A DNA stretch of 64,000 nt from Nymphaea colorata. Its lineage: Eukaryota; Streptophyta; Magnoliopsida; Nymphaeales; Nymphaeaceae. Every line of letters begins with the position of its first letter. The stretch's first letter is position 1. The stretch is from assembly GCF_008831285.2 (NCBI RefSeq), contig NC_045140.1, positions 10,042,505 through 10,106,504 of the forward strand, given 5' to 3'. Both the position numbers and the translations under genes were made by a program. The notes under the pieces are model-generated. The model had not been told where the DNA came from. It saw nothing but the letters and a program-made list of their open reading frames with translations, and ran no database searches. Shown piece by piece: positions 11,582 through 22,639 of this stretch.

Positions 11582-12504
11582 TCTAGTGTTGTACAAATTG
11601 GTTTATGAACAGAATCGGCAGGGATGAGGATGATTCCCCGAGTTACCTGAATCGATTGTGAATCCGCCTAAACTATTAGAAAAGTTGGTTCTAAAAGAAA
11701 TTGACAATACATAAAAGTTAACTAAAAAATGGAACACTAGTATCTTAAAATATAATGGAATATTTAAAAGTTGACATGTGCACTCTTGAGTCAGATACGA
11801 ATTGAATCTGTTTGCCACCAATGGAATCGAACGTGAATTCTGGCCGGCCAGTTATTATAAACTGCTTCAAACCTTCGATCCAACTTCTAGCGTTTAAGTA
11901 CATCAAGCTCTTGTTCAAAATTTGTACTATATATTGCTTCACATCATCTCAAAAATGAAGAAAAAAAGGAAAAATTAGTTTAGCAATAATATTTAATCAT
12001 ACGAAATATGCAGCTGCCTTGAAGCAATATTGTCCACTTTGATGTTTACCAATTTTTAGTATTTTAAGTACTCTAGAATTATTTTTTGTTAGCTCCACCT
12101 TGGATAATCATAGACCAATTGAGTGGCAGAGTTATTTATGAGGTACTAGTGGTTTAACTTTTAAAATTTGAAGGGCACTCCGACTTAAACAAGTAAAATG
12201 TTGGGAAGGTATCAATTTAAAATACCACAATTCTTATGGGCTGGTGAAGGCAATTGCACGCAGCAGCCCACACGGCCTCCGCCACTTGACCTTTTCTTTC
12301 CCCAGTTGTTCAAATAAATGGGGTACCAAAATTAGTAAAAGAAAAGAGGTTTTTTGGAATAACTTCCTAACATATGGACTATTCGGAAAATAAGTCTCAT
12401 CCTTTCATGGTTTCGGAAAAACATATCTTATATATAATAATAGGAGTACAACTACCAAAATAAAAATTTATGGGACGAGGAGGGCGTTGGTTGACTGAGT
12501 AAAT

Positions 12505-12559
<55 letters not shown>

Positions 12560-12992
12560 CGAGCATATCGTCAAATTAAGTTACATTTTCTCTTTGACTT
12601 TTCTTTAATACAAATTAAAAAATAATTTTCAAGTAATAATTGAGCCCCTGTGAGGGTGTCAGATCTACCGACACATGATTGATGACTTGGGTTTTCTGCA
12701 CTTATCAGCCGCGCTAATTGACGAGAGAAATTCATTTGATCATTCCTTTCTTCTCCTTTTTGTGTACTGATGCAGACCCGGTTTCATATCAATATATGCA
12801 CGTCTCTGTGTGCAGGTGTACATAATTTTGAAAGTGAGCTAAAAGGAAATATTTTCCCACGTATAACATGATCACTATTTTGAGCACCCGATTACTTATT
12901 TGTATGCCATGTGTATTTTATTGACTTATGGACATCAAGAATGCACTGATCGCATGCAATAATTGGACACTGTATATAATGGACAACTCAAG
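11272..12992. other. AT-rich intergenic DNA with microsatellites
   Basis: The first 200-300 bp are probably residual Copia 3' LTR. (CT)n lies at about 11545-11573 and (AT)n at 12509-12556. Short frames here are not convincing as genes. Confidence 0.5.
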
Positions 12993-13172
12993 CGTTAGAT
13001 TGATGAGAAGATGAACAGCAGCGTGACCTCCATGTGAGTTCTTTGGAAGATGCCATAGGACAATAATTGCATGGTCTCGGGGGTTAGATTGATGAGAAGA
13101 TGAACATTAACGTGGCCTCCATGTGAGTTGTTTGGAAGATGCCATAGGACAATAATAATTGCATGGTCTCGG
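12993..13172. repeat. Tandem duplication, about 89-bp unit, two copies
   Basis: The segment starting gttagattgatgagaagatg and ending gcatggtctcgg occurs at 12994-13080 and again at 13083-13172, about 93% identical, with a small AAT expansion in the second copy. No coding potential is seen. Confidence 0.9.
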
Positions 13173-14951
13173 ACTATTGAATGAGCCAGAGCTGTGCAGA
13201 CGGAACCTTAGCTGTTCAGACAGTGCAAGGGCTCACAATTCTGTCCTCAATTCATTTCCCTAGTTTTGTTTCCTTTTCAATTGAGAAGAAGAGACCTTTC
13301 TACCAGGCGAATCAATTACCAAAACAAGAAAGAAAGAGCATACCAAAACGTGAAAATACAGAACATGATGTTATCACCACTCGATCAAATATTAACAAGC
13401 CTTAAGCTGATCTGTGATTGATAAAATTGCCGCCACTCGTTTTGAGAAATTTATGTCTAACTGTTTTGGATCGCCGGTTCAGGCTTGCCCTTAATCATCA
13501 TTTTCTGTGAAGTGTTCAAGAGGAGCCAATCTTTGCTCCCCGAACATTGTGGCACTTATTCAAGAAATGAGAAGATGAATAATGACAATTCCCTGCTGCA
13601 AAAAGAAAAGAGAAAAAAGCAGAGCTTCTGGGAGAAGTTAACTGGAGGCAATTTATCTGGCTAGCTCCTTTTGATGATGATGGCGAAGGTTGTCCATGAA
13701 TTTATCTCAGCCCATGTGTATGTGTAGAACGACGTGATCAGGCAGCCTTATATTTTTGTGAAAATTAAGCCATTAATTGGTGGGGAGCAGTAGATTTGGC
13801 GAGACAAAAGAATTGTGCTGCTAAGGAACAACCTGCGTCCGTCGCAGAGTAAGCCATGTGAAATGATTTCTCTTCTTCTATATATTGTGCAAAATTGTCG
13901 CGCTATACAGCAACCTTGTTCCTTAATTTTCAAGAAATTCCTTCCTAACTATGATGGCAAAGTGAGTTTGATGGCTCGAATGACTTATTTTGTGTTGGCT
14001 GAGCCGGAAATTTCTTGCTGGGTGAAGCTAATACTTTAAATTTTAGACCTTTAAAGGACACCTATATGCCAATTATCAAAACATAGCGAGCGAGGAGGCA
14101 TCAACTTACAAAACCTACCACCGCCACCACGTCCAGATTAGATTATAGCGTAAGATGAATGAATGAAGTGACAAAAATAGCTGGATACCTGAATTTGGTA
14201 ATGAAATGAGGCTAAAGCGGCTGATTTCCGATCGAGGAGCCGTGGCTTTTTTCCCGTATTCAGGGCTGCATCCTAAATAAAAGTTTGGAACCAACCACTG
14301 TTGAACCATCGCCCTCTACTTCTGATCCAGCTTCTCGCGCAGAAGATTTCGGCGGCCAGAGATTCCCAACTTATGTATCAGAAAGAAAGCGCGTGGATAC
14401 ATAAATAATTTTTGCATGAAGTATACCTTTAAACATCTGAGTTTTCACACTTGTCGCCCTTATTTCTTTCCTTCTGCATCAAGTTTGGTGTTCTGCCCTG
14501 CTAATTTCGGCCCCTTTGTCTTGATGGGAGACTTGAGGCCTGCATAACTCGGAAGTTCTTGCTCCTCTCGGTGGCTGCCCAAAGGAAGCCCAACTTTATA
14601 CGCTTCAACCGTTCAATGTCATGATTGTCATCTAATATTGTGTAGTTGTAATATTCTGATGTCGACTTAATTTGAAAAACCAATGTTCCCCGTCAATAAC
14701 GTAATTCAAATGGTCCCCAGCACATCTATCAATCACGGAGAAGGAACATAAACAGCCGAAGACGACTGCCGGTTGTGCGCGAGGAATTTTTGAAAAGAAA
14801 ATGTCCTTGTTTTTTTGCTTTATAAAAAGATTTTTTATTTAAATGAGACATTTTCATCATTAACTGTTCTGTGCACGAAATTTAATGCACCAGCTAACCA
14901 GCTTCATTGGTGCAACGAACCTGCGCCATATTTTACATTTACTTTACATTT
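13173..14951. other. No recognisable gene
   Basis: Frames up to 74 codons occur on both strands (for example 13181-13405 + and 14309-14115 -), but none shows a recognisable domain or paired splice sites. Base composition is less AT-rich than neighbouring DNA, so a decayed host gene or LTR cannot be excluded. Confidence 0.4.
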
Positions 14952-15060
14952 ATTTCACAATAATAAATTAAAATCGTGGATGGCAGACCAATATGAACAA
15001 GTTGAAGCAAACGAAGTTGAAGTTTAGGCTTTTTGAAGCAGCTCTCGCAGCTTTCAAAAT
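14952..15060. repeat. Dispersed repeat, copy 1 (partner at 17468)
   Basis: The segment from ttcacaataataaattaaa through tggcagac, gttgaagca and gaagttga to tttaggct closely matches 17468-17560, in the same orientation 2.5 kb away. Weaker similarity (ctctcgcag, aatgaaaa) follows. Confidence 0.8.
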
Positions 15061-15500
15061 GAAAAAATGCCAACAACCAGCCGTGGGAAATGAAAAAAGA
15101 AAAAGTGCCAACATATGGATGACACACTGCAACCTTCAACCGGCAGATGGCCAGAAATTGACTTTCATTTCTTTATTTTTTTTATTTTTAAAAAAAAAAA
15201 TCAGCAAAATAATATTGTCAAATTTCAGAAAAAATCCCCCTATCAGGTGAAATCGGTGAAATGAAAATAAAAAGAAAAGTTCTCTCTCAACCCAATCACA
15301 AAGTGGACCATTCCATTAATTTTTTAGTTTATATATATGCTTTTGAAAATTTTAATTTATCCTATGTTGAAAAATATTGTTTCCCTCTTGTACAAATTTT
15401 GAAATTACAAATTTTAAAAATACTATTCAACCCCTAAACAAAAATTCGGCTCTTAGTTCATCAACAAGATGAGCTGCAATCGAAACGGCTCAGTGGGAAA

Positions 15501-15927
15501 TAGGGATGTCAACGGATTGAATTTGAATTGGATACATCTTTAATCATATTTGCTTTTTTGAATATTCATATATTCGAATTCGAATAAAGCAAAGTCATAT
15601 TCGAATCCGAAGTCTAATTTTACAATCTGAATTTGATCTGAATCCGATTTTTATATTTATATCTGAATCTAAATTCAAATTTTGAACGATTTTGCCAACT
15701 TTCAAGCATTACATGCAGGATATTTGTCTAAAAATGAATCTGATCCGAATCCAATTGGATATTTATGTATATCCGAATCTGAATCTGAATCTGAATCTGA
15801 TTGAATGTCATTTATTAAATCCGAATCCGATCAGATTTCTTAATCGGATATTAAAATTTTATCCTCTGATTTTTTCGAATCGAATGGATTAGATATCCGA
15901 TTCAAATCAGATATATTGACATCCCTA
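15501..15927. mobile_element. hAT-like MITE, 427 bp
   Basis: Terminal inverted repeats TAGGGATGTCAA and TTGACATCCCTA are perfect over 12 bp. The flanks GTGGGAAA (15493-15500) and GTGGAAAA (15928-15935) form an 8-bp target duplication with one mismatch. The interior is AT-rich and made of GAATCTGAATCTGAAT-type repeats. It has no coding capacity, so it would be mobilised in trans. Confidence 0.85.
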
Positions 15928-15935
15928 GTGGAAAA

Positions 15936-17467
15936 CGGTTAATGACAAAACAAAAGAAGTTGGCCTCTAAAGACAGAGGGAAACAACGTTGCTTTCTTGC
16001 TCCAATTGTTCTCCACTAAAGTTTGTAAATCAGGGATCCCATACGTTGGCTTTGAATGGGCAGCAGCCCACACAATACAAGAATACTGTATTACTATTTT
16101 TTTAAATTTTAAATTATTATAAAGTACTTTAGATTAATTTAAAATGAAAAAACAAAGATATATAAACTACTATTAGTGTACTGGTAAGGGATGGAGGTAA
16201 TAAATATCCGCTGAATTTGTTTTGGTCATGTGGACATTTTTTTTTATCAAAGACGTAAATCAAATCAATTTAATATGAAGGATATATAATTTTGTGTTGT
16301 GAAAATTAATTCCTGAACCGAATCAGTATCGTTGTTGGTTTGGTGAATGGGCAACAAATCCAGCAGAATCAGTTGTGAATTTGCCAAAAAAACATTAAGA
16401 AATATTAAAAAAACAAAATAAAAAATTAGCTTAAAAAAATAAATCTTCGAATATTTCAAAAATTGCTAACAACTGAGAGATGGCATCTTTGAATAGGCTA
16501 TTGAATTGAATCATTTTGCCATCATTTTGATTTGAATCGGCCGACTCAGTCCTATTCTGACAATAGCGAAAGAATTCCAGACAAAGTCTGCGTGGGGTTT
16601 AGGCAAATTAGTAAACAATTATAAAATTGTGGAAGCAAATACTAATTAAACCAAGAAACTGACAATGGAAAAGACAAGATACAGTTGTAGTAGGAAAAAA
16701 TTAATGGCAGGTTGATCATGTGCAAACACAAATAATTGTGGAACAAATAATCAAAGATCTCGATTTGATGAAAAACTGATTCCTTGGTGTTTTAATATTT
16801 TAATGATTACTTTAGAAGAAATTCATATGCGTTGGCATCTCTGTAACTTCATAATTTAAATTGATCTGTGCTCAGAGCGATCAACATGAGAATTCAGTTT
16901 GGAGATGCTTAAATCTATCAAAAGCTAACTCCATGTGATAAGAATATTGTAAAATTGGCGTAGATCTAAAAATCTACTCTATTTAGTGATCATGAAGCAA
17001 TCAATTTGTTCGATTACTTAAAAAACAGTGAGAATTCGATGGCAGATCTATTGGTTTAAAAATTGTAAAGCAGAAGTCTCTTCAGATTTACAAGGTATTC
17101 AAATGCTAAGCAATTGCTTGTTGGCAGTTGAGGCATAGAGTCCTCTGATACTTTGTAAAGCAGGTTTGTTTTGCTGTCATTCGTAAGCGCGGCAGGGCTC
17201 CCCATAATAACAGGGCCTCTCCATTGGTTGGCTCTATTTACGGTTTTGAACAAAAGCCATCGACTACGGTGAAAGAGATTGGCCGGTTTTTCAAGACTTA
17301 GTCAGAGTTACCACTCTTATGCCACCCATGGTCTATCAGCTGCTGATATTTTTCCAAACCCCGAAGTTTGCAATATATTTATTCATAAATAGTTAGAGCC
17401 AGAATAATTGCCGAACATCAAGGCCGGTTGTCAATTTGTCATGTAGACGTTTGGAATCTTATCTTTT
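15936..17467. other. AT-rich DNA, nothing supported
   Basis: It includes degenerate stretches (about 16300-16560) rich in GAATCRG words, probably decayed MITE DNA. A 65-codon minus frame at 17253-17056 looks protein-like but is isolated. Confidence 0.4.
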
Positions 17468-17600
17468 TTCACAATAATAAATTAAACTCGTGGTTGGCAG
17501 ACGAATATGATCATGTTGAAGCACATGAAGTTGACGTTTAGGCTTCTTTTCGGAAGTTGCGTCTTAAGTTCCCGGGCCGGCGTTAGAAGCATCTCTCGCA
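17468..17600. repeat. Dispersed repeat, copy 2 (partner at 14952)
   Basis: Direct-orientation match to 14952-15060, with substitutions such as caagttgaagcaaac versus catgttgaagcacat. The pair could be LTR-like ends of a decayed 2.6-kb element or a simple segmental duplication. No primer site or polypurine tract was seen between them. Confidence 0.7.
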
Positions 17601-18374
17601 GCCGTAAAATGTGAATGGAAAAGAAAGGAAACTAGAGAAGGTGCTTAAAGCTCGCACCAGCTTTGAAGGTATGCTTCTGCCATCCTTGCTTATATTCCTT
17701 TTATTTCCGATCCTACATGAACTTCTACTCCAAATGATTAGTAGCTAGGCGACCATGATGTGTACATATATGTTGGGCCTTGGAGGAGGCAAAGGAAAGC
17801 GGTGGCTGCCAGCTTATTTTAGCATGAAGTCCATGCATCTTGGCGATGTAAACTGGATCTGGAAGGTCGAACTATAAGCCGGTCGAGCGATCGATCTCCT
17901 TCTTTGCCTAAAATCAATTAGGAAAGGAAAATATTTAGAAATTAAAGGGAAAAAATTTCCTTGTAACCGGACACGGGGATATCTTAGTCCATGCATATTT
18001 TGCACCGTGGAGGAAGAGAAATCGGAGCAATATATATATATCGAAGGCATCCACATGGCAAACACGGGGATAATGACAAATTGGCTCTTTTCCCAAGACT
18101 CAGAAGCGAAAACAAGTAATGGAAACAAAAGCTAGGTCGTCTTCTCAGTTCGTTTACATAATAACTGTACACACTGTTGAGTTTCAGTTGCGTTTCCCCC
18201 TGGCAGCACAATTTCTGGCTTGGCCACCAATTGATGGCGTTTCACAAAAATAGAAGGCAGAAACGGATCTGGTTCGACATGTACAGAGAGAAGAACGTAC
18301 AAGTTGCTACAAGCCAGGTAAATCTATTCCCATTCAACTCTTCCCCTAAGCTCTGTTTCTTCCCTGTTTTTTAG
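17601..18374. other. Upstream flank of the BOI-like fragment, no gene supported
   Basis: Short frames only. A splice-like donor (gccag|gtaaat, about 18316) follows a 20-codon frame, but I cannot link it to the exon at 18640. Confidence 0.35.
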
Positions 18375-18560
18375 TGGATGCATGTAAGGGTGGGTGTCGG
18401 GCCGCCGTCGGGTACCCGGTAACCAGCTCGGTCGGACCGATCGGACCGAACCGCGGTTAGTGTCGAGTACCCAGTACCCAGCCCGGGACCCGGATCTGAG
18501 CCGGGAAAACCGGTCCCGGGCCAGGGCCAGATGAAGCAGCCCGGGTCGGCCCGGCCCGGC
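18375..18560. repeat. GC-rich repeat, probably one end of a TIR-type element
   Basis: Composition jumps to very GC-rich with words such as gggtgggtgtcgggcc, gtacccggta, gcccgggacccgg and ggcccggcccggccca. The style resembles plant hAT-type MITEs that begin GGGTG, but no second inverted terminus was found, so the call stays generic. Confidence 0.4.
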
Positions 18561-18639
18561 CCAATGGGGCCCCTTCTCCCGCTGCCCCTCCTCAGTCCTC
18601 CTTCGTCCCCCGCTCCCCCTCCGTCTTCCGCTTCGGTCT

Positions 18640-18942
18640 GGGACCATCTCCATTGGGTTGCAGCTCTCCTACGAAGAGAATCGACCCAACCAATCTGGAG
18701 GGACGTCGACGAGCGGCCGGTCTCAGACGACTCCCTTCGCCCAAGACCTAATGGCCTGCCTCTACCAGCAAAACGACGAAATCGACGCGCTCATCCGACT
18801 TCACGTATTATCATACGCAACGAATGTGTTTATATCGGGAGAGCGATTCTTCCTGTTAATCATTCCTTTTCGGACATTGCATCTGGTTGCTGAATGTTTG
18901 TTTCGTCTCTCTTTAAAGAGTGAGCGTCTGCGATTGGGCTTG
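18640..18942 (+). pseudogene. BOI-related RING E3 ligase fragment, cut off by a Gypsy LTR
   Basis: The frame encodes GLQLSYEEN, a Ser/Gly/Thr-rich linker, then AQDLMACLYQQNDEIDAL and IRLH up to 18804, where GT begins an intron (18805-18918, tttaaag acceptor). The next exon restarts in phase with SERLRLGL. This matches the conserved central helix of plant BOI/BRG-type RING ligases (Q-D-L, LYQQ, EIDALI, ERLR), which ubiquitinate regulators of stress and gibberellin responses. After GLRLGL-type residues the family continues with a coiled region and a C-terminal RING, but here a Gypsy LTR starts at 18943 and no continuation is found. Upstream sequence is GC-rich repeat. It is probably a dead gene or a captured fragment; an intact gene split by the transposon with its 3' part lost is also possible. 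Confidence 0.6.
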
Positions 18943-19264
18943 TGTCACGACCTTAATCGTGTAATGGCCATTGTGGCATCGTGGTAACGGTTAGTAGGCG
19001 TCATGGTCCTAGTTAGTCATCAGTTATGTTGATTTCAGCTATTCCATGTAGTGGGGGTTTCCCACTACCTTGCGAGAAGTTAGTTCCTGTTAGTGGGTTA
19101 GCCACGTTGCTTGTTTTGAGGCCTCCACTTCTGGTTATAAGGCCTTAGTTATTAATGAAAGGTTCATGGTTCTAATTCCAATTTCTCTTACTCCCTTCCG
19201 TCTCTTCCTTCTCACTCTGCTCTCTTCCTCTCTTCAAAACTCTGTTAACAAGCAGAACGTAACA
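18943..19264 (+). repeat. 5' LTR of the Gypsy element
   Basis: Begins TGTCACGACC and ends GTAACA, two bases before the primer site TGGTATCAGAGCC (19267-19279). It directly follows the BOI-like codons; the 5 bp before it are gcttg. No 3' LTR is present in the window. Confidence 0.8.
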
Positions 19265-19284
19265 AGTGGTATCAGAGCCACACG

Positions 19285-20700
19285 ATGGCTACACGCTCCA
19301 AAACCATCGACAGCAAAGCACCTGATGATCTTGTCCAACGGCTGGAGTCCTCCATGGCCCACTTTCGCCAAGAAATTAACCTTCGTCTTCAGGAATCTTG
19401 GCAACGCATGGAGCAATGCTTTAAGCAAGCTGATCAAAGGTCCACCGACTTACAGGACGCGATGGCTTCCTGTCCTCAGATGGGCACGGACTCTGATAAT
19501 CACGGGCTCTTAGAAGCACCACCTTCCCACCCCACCTCAATGGCAGCAACATCATCCGCTTCACCCGCTACTGCACAACCTCTCGTTCCCCCTACGATGC
19601 GGCGTTCTAGTGATGTTTCATTTTGCCTCCATTTTCCCGAGTTCACTCCGACTAATTGTTGGTGTATGGAACTTGATCCATACTGGACACTCATATGCAA
19701 TACTGTACAATTTTTCTATATGTAAGGGCATATATGTCATTTTATACAAATGCGGGTTTGCCCTAATCCTTATGTTTAGAGGATGGCCGCCGCTGGTGTT
19801 GAGTCTGTCTGTGTGTTCATCTGAGAGAGAGAATACAAGAGATCTGTGCGACCGTGGACGTAGGAGATTATTGTTCCGAACCACGTAAATCGTTGTCTTC
19901 TTCTTTGTTGCTTCTAACCCCCTCTTGAGAGTGTGAGAGGAGAGTTTATTGTGTTTTGTTCTTAACACTAATCCCAGATATTGGATTCGAAAATGTGAGC
20001 AATACTTTGATGTCCATGACGTTGAGGAACACCGTAAGGTAAAGCTCGCCCGCCTCCATCTAAACGAAGAAGGAGACACTTGGCTGTCCAATGAACTGCT
20101 CCACCACAATGACCTCACCTGGCCTCAATTCATGAATCGATTATGCGATAGATTTGGCGTTCAAGATTCTGAAACCGTCATTCCTGAATTCAACCACCTC
20201 AAACAACAGGAAGTGTCGCTGATTATATCAAGCGCTTCGAGGAGCTACAAGGACATGTGTTACGTGCTCACATCACCCTGTCCGATAAGTATTTCATTTC
20301 CTGTTTTCTTGGCGGACTTACGGACCCGCTTCAGCCCCTCGTCCGGGCCCACACACCCTCACGATTCAGGAGGCCATGGCCAAGGCCAAGTTGCACGAAG
20401 CCGCCTTGAAGTCACTTGCAAAACACCAATTTCGTAGCTCGCCGTCCACCCCCTTCCCTTCCGACGGACTGAAAACCCCACAGGATCAACATTCTGTCAA
20501 GAAGGATCCCACATGTTACCGCTGCGGCGCCCCTTGGGTTCGCGGACACTCTTGCAGACCTCGTCAACTCACGTCTTGGATGAACTCAGTTCGGATGAAG
20601 GCGGCCTCGAGGAAGACCACCCACTCCCTAGCCCGGATGAGCAACTTGTGGAACTCTCCATGCATGCCATTAATGGGAGTACCAGCCGAGACACCTTAAA
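19285..20700 (+). pseudogene. gag: Gypsy gag, interrupted and frameshifted
   Basis: ATG at 19285, 20 bp after the LTR. It encodes MATRSKTIDSKAPDD, a coiled-coil-like RLESSMAHFRQEINLRLQES stretch, and a Pro/Ala/Ser linker reaching FPEF before the solo LTR insertion at 19657. Beyond the insertion (19973 on) the capsid homology resumes with PRYWIRKCEQYFDV and KVKLARLHLNEEGDTW. Frameshifts follow at about 20210 and 20350. A Gypsy-type zinc knuckle CYRCGAPWVRGHSC lies at 20515-20560. The capsid would bind element RNA and form virus-like particles, but this copy cannot make full-length protein. Confidence 0.8.
19657..19967 (+). mobile_element. Solo LTR (311 bp) inside Gypsy gag
   Basis: Begins TGTTGGTGTATGG and ends TTCTTAACA, with a perfect 5-bp target duplication CTAAT on both sides (19652-19656 and 19968-19972). 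Conceptual removal of the LTR and one CTAAT restores gag reading across the site, which confirms the boundaries. It shares with Copia LTRs A and B the motif cgtggacgtagg...gaaccacg. No internal region remains, as expected after LTR-LTR recombination. Confidence 0.9.
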
Positions 20701-22100
20701 ATTGAGGGGGCACATCCGTCAAAAGCCAGTCTTGATTTTATTAGATACAGGGAGTACAACAACCTTTCTTAACTCCAAATTGGTTGATGCTCTTAACCTG
20801 GATGTCCTGGACGGCCCGGATATGACCATTGCTCTAGCCAATGGCACCAGAGTCGGGTGCTCCAAAACTTGCCCTGACTTGAACTGGGAGATGTGCGGCA
20901 GTCACTTTTGAAGTGATTTTCGCATTCTTGATCTTGGTACTTATGACCTTGTCTTGGGTACTGATTGGATGCAGGAGGTGAAACCCATCACTTTTGATTT
21001 TGTGCAGTCCCAGGCCACTATTAAAAAGAACGGGAAGGAGGTTATTCTCAAGGGTCATCGTGGTGATTTAAAACACTTGGAGGAGCTCAGCTGTCTCATA
21101 GCTAGTAGTACTTCCCAAAACATCAACATTCAGTAGATCGAGCACGTGGCTTGGGTATTTCAGATAGACCACCAGCTGCCAGCGCTTTCACCATCAAATT
21201 CACTTGGACTTTCTACTTGCAGCAGATCGGACCTTCTCATGGATTTCCAAGACAGGCTCCATTCCTTGCTTCGCTCCTTCTGCGACTTGTTTGAAGAACC
21301 CAAGAAACTCCCACCTCAACGTTCTCATGACCACGGGATCACACTAGTTCCGGGGACTCCACCCATAGCCGTCCGCCCATATCGCTACTCATACCACCAA
21401 AAACGGGAGATGGAGGTCCAAGTGCAAAACCTATTGGATGCTGGGTTCATCCGCCACAGTCCCAGTCCTTTCGCCTCGCCCGTCTTGCTTGTTAAAAAGA
21501 AGGATGGTAGGTGGCGACTGTGTGTAGATTACCGTCAACTCAACTATCTGACGATCAAGGATCGATATCCGATTCCAATCATTGACGACCTTCTGGATGA
21601 ACTACATGGCGCCAAGGTATTCTCCAAGATTGACTTACGGGCTGGGTACCATCAAATTCGTATGAAGGAGGAGGACGTGCCTAAAACGGCATTTCAGATG
21701 CACCAAGGCCATTATGAGTTCAGGGTGCTACCCTTTGGTCTTACTAATGCCCCGGCCACCTTTCAGTCCTTAATGAATCAGGTTTTGGCTCCATTTTTAC
21801 GTCAATTTGTCATGGTATTTTTTTATGACATATTGATTTACAGTCGCGAGTGGACCTTGCACATTGAGCATCTTGCGATGGTGCTAGAGTTACTACGCCG
21901 TCAACAATTCTACCTCAAGTTATCCAAATGCGAGTTTGGCATGACTAAAGTTGATTACTTGGGACACGTCATATCGGGCGAAGGAGTCAGTACCGACCCA
22001 AGGAAGGTGGAAGCCACACTCAGCTGGCCCACACCTAAAACCGTCCGAGAGTTGCGGGGTTTCCTCGGCTTATCTGGTTACTACCGAAACTACCCTTTGC
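20700..22100 (+). pseudogene. pol: Gypsy protease and reverse transcriptase, inactivated
   Basis: Protease motif ILLDTGSTTTFLN at about 20730-20775 and the later LVLGTDWM at about 20950 fit retropepsins. A one-base frameshift near 20905 separates them. From 21146 a 324-codon frame encodes RT: ASPVLLVKKKDGRWRLCVDY, LNYLTIKDRYPIPIIDDLLD, FSKIDLRAGYHQIRM and KTAFQ, then VLPFGLTNAPATFQ. The catalytic box reads FFYDILIY where active Gypsy RTs have FxDD, so one of the two metal-binding aspartates is a tyrosine (GAT to TAT). Homology ends after YYRN. Confidence 0.85.
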
Positions 22101-22639
22101 CACCAAAATTCTGTCTATAGTAAACAGTTCCACATTCAATATATATCTGATCAAAATTTAACAGATCTGCAAAAGATAGATTCACATTTTCATTTATTTG
22201 AACACCACATTTAAAATAGGTAGAGTTGCACACGAATTCCAGGACTCCCATCCATTGCTAGACCATTGAAGTGTTTAAGAATACTAGGCACGCACACAAA
22301 TATACCATTGCTGTGTCTTAGTGGTTTACGTTTTGGTTTTAATTGAAAAATATTCTTTACCCTTTGGAATTTCAGGATCTTAAAGCTGATGTACTTCGGG
22401 TGAGAAGGAGATTAACATTCCATCACCAGAAGATATCTTAAAGGCTCCTCCATTTTCCCCTGGCCTTTTTGTGGACGTAGATTGCATATGGACCTGAGCA
22501 GGATATAATATACCCTTTAACCTTGAGAATATGTTTCAGTATATATTGAGAATTAACTATAATTTGCATAGGCAAATAAAAACTTTATTGTTTGACATTT
22601 CACTTGTTAAGAGCTGACTTTTAATCACATGTAAAACCT
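22101..22639. other. Spacer between Gypsy and Copia remnants
   Basis: AT-rich. A short exon-like stretch (tttcag|gatcttaaagctgatgtacttcgg|gtgaga, about 22374-22401) has splice-site-like ends but no partner exons. Confidence 0.35.

Larger units (their letters stand above)
18943..22100 (+). mobile_element. Ty3/Gypsy element, 3'-truncated
   Basis: It starts with a 322-bp LTR and a tRNA-Met primer site, followed by gag, a retropepsin-like protease and RT. The sequence leaves Gypsy homology at about 22100, inside the region after RT (LRGFLGLSGYYR), so RNase H, integrase and the 3' LTR are missing. Gag is interrupted by a solo LTR of a different family (19657-19967). Confidence 0.85.

Noticed and set aside
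17056-17253. 65-codon minus frame with a protein-like composition
   Set aside because: Isolated, with no recognised domain, splice partner or promoter context.
19618-20118. 166-codon minus frame across the solo LTR and gag
   Set aside because: It crosses a transposon boundary and is antisense to clear gag homology.
22374-22401. Short exon-like block with AG and GT borders
   Set aside because: Too short, and no flanking exons in phase; such borders arise by chance.
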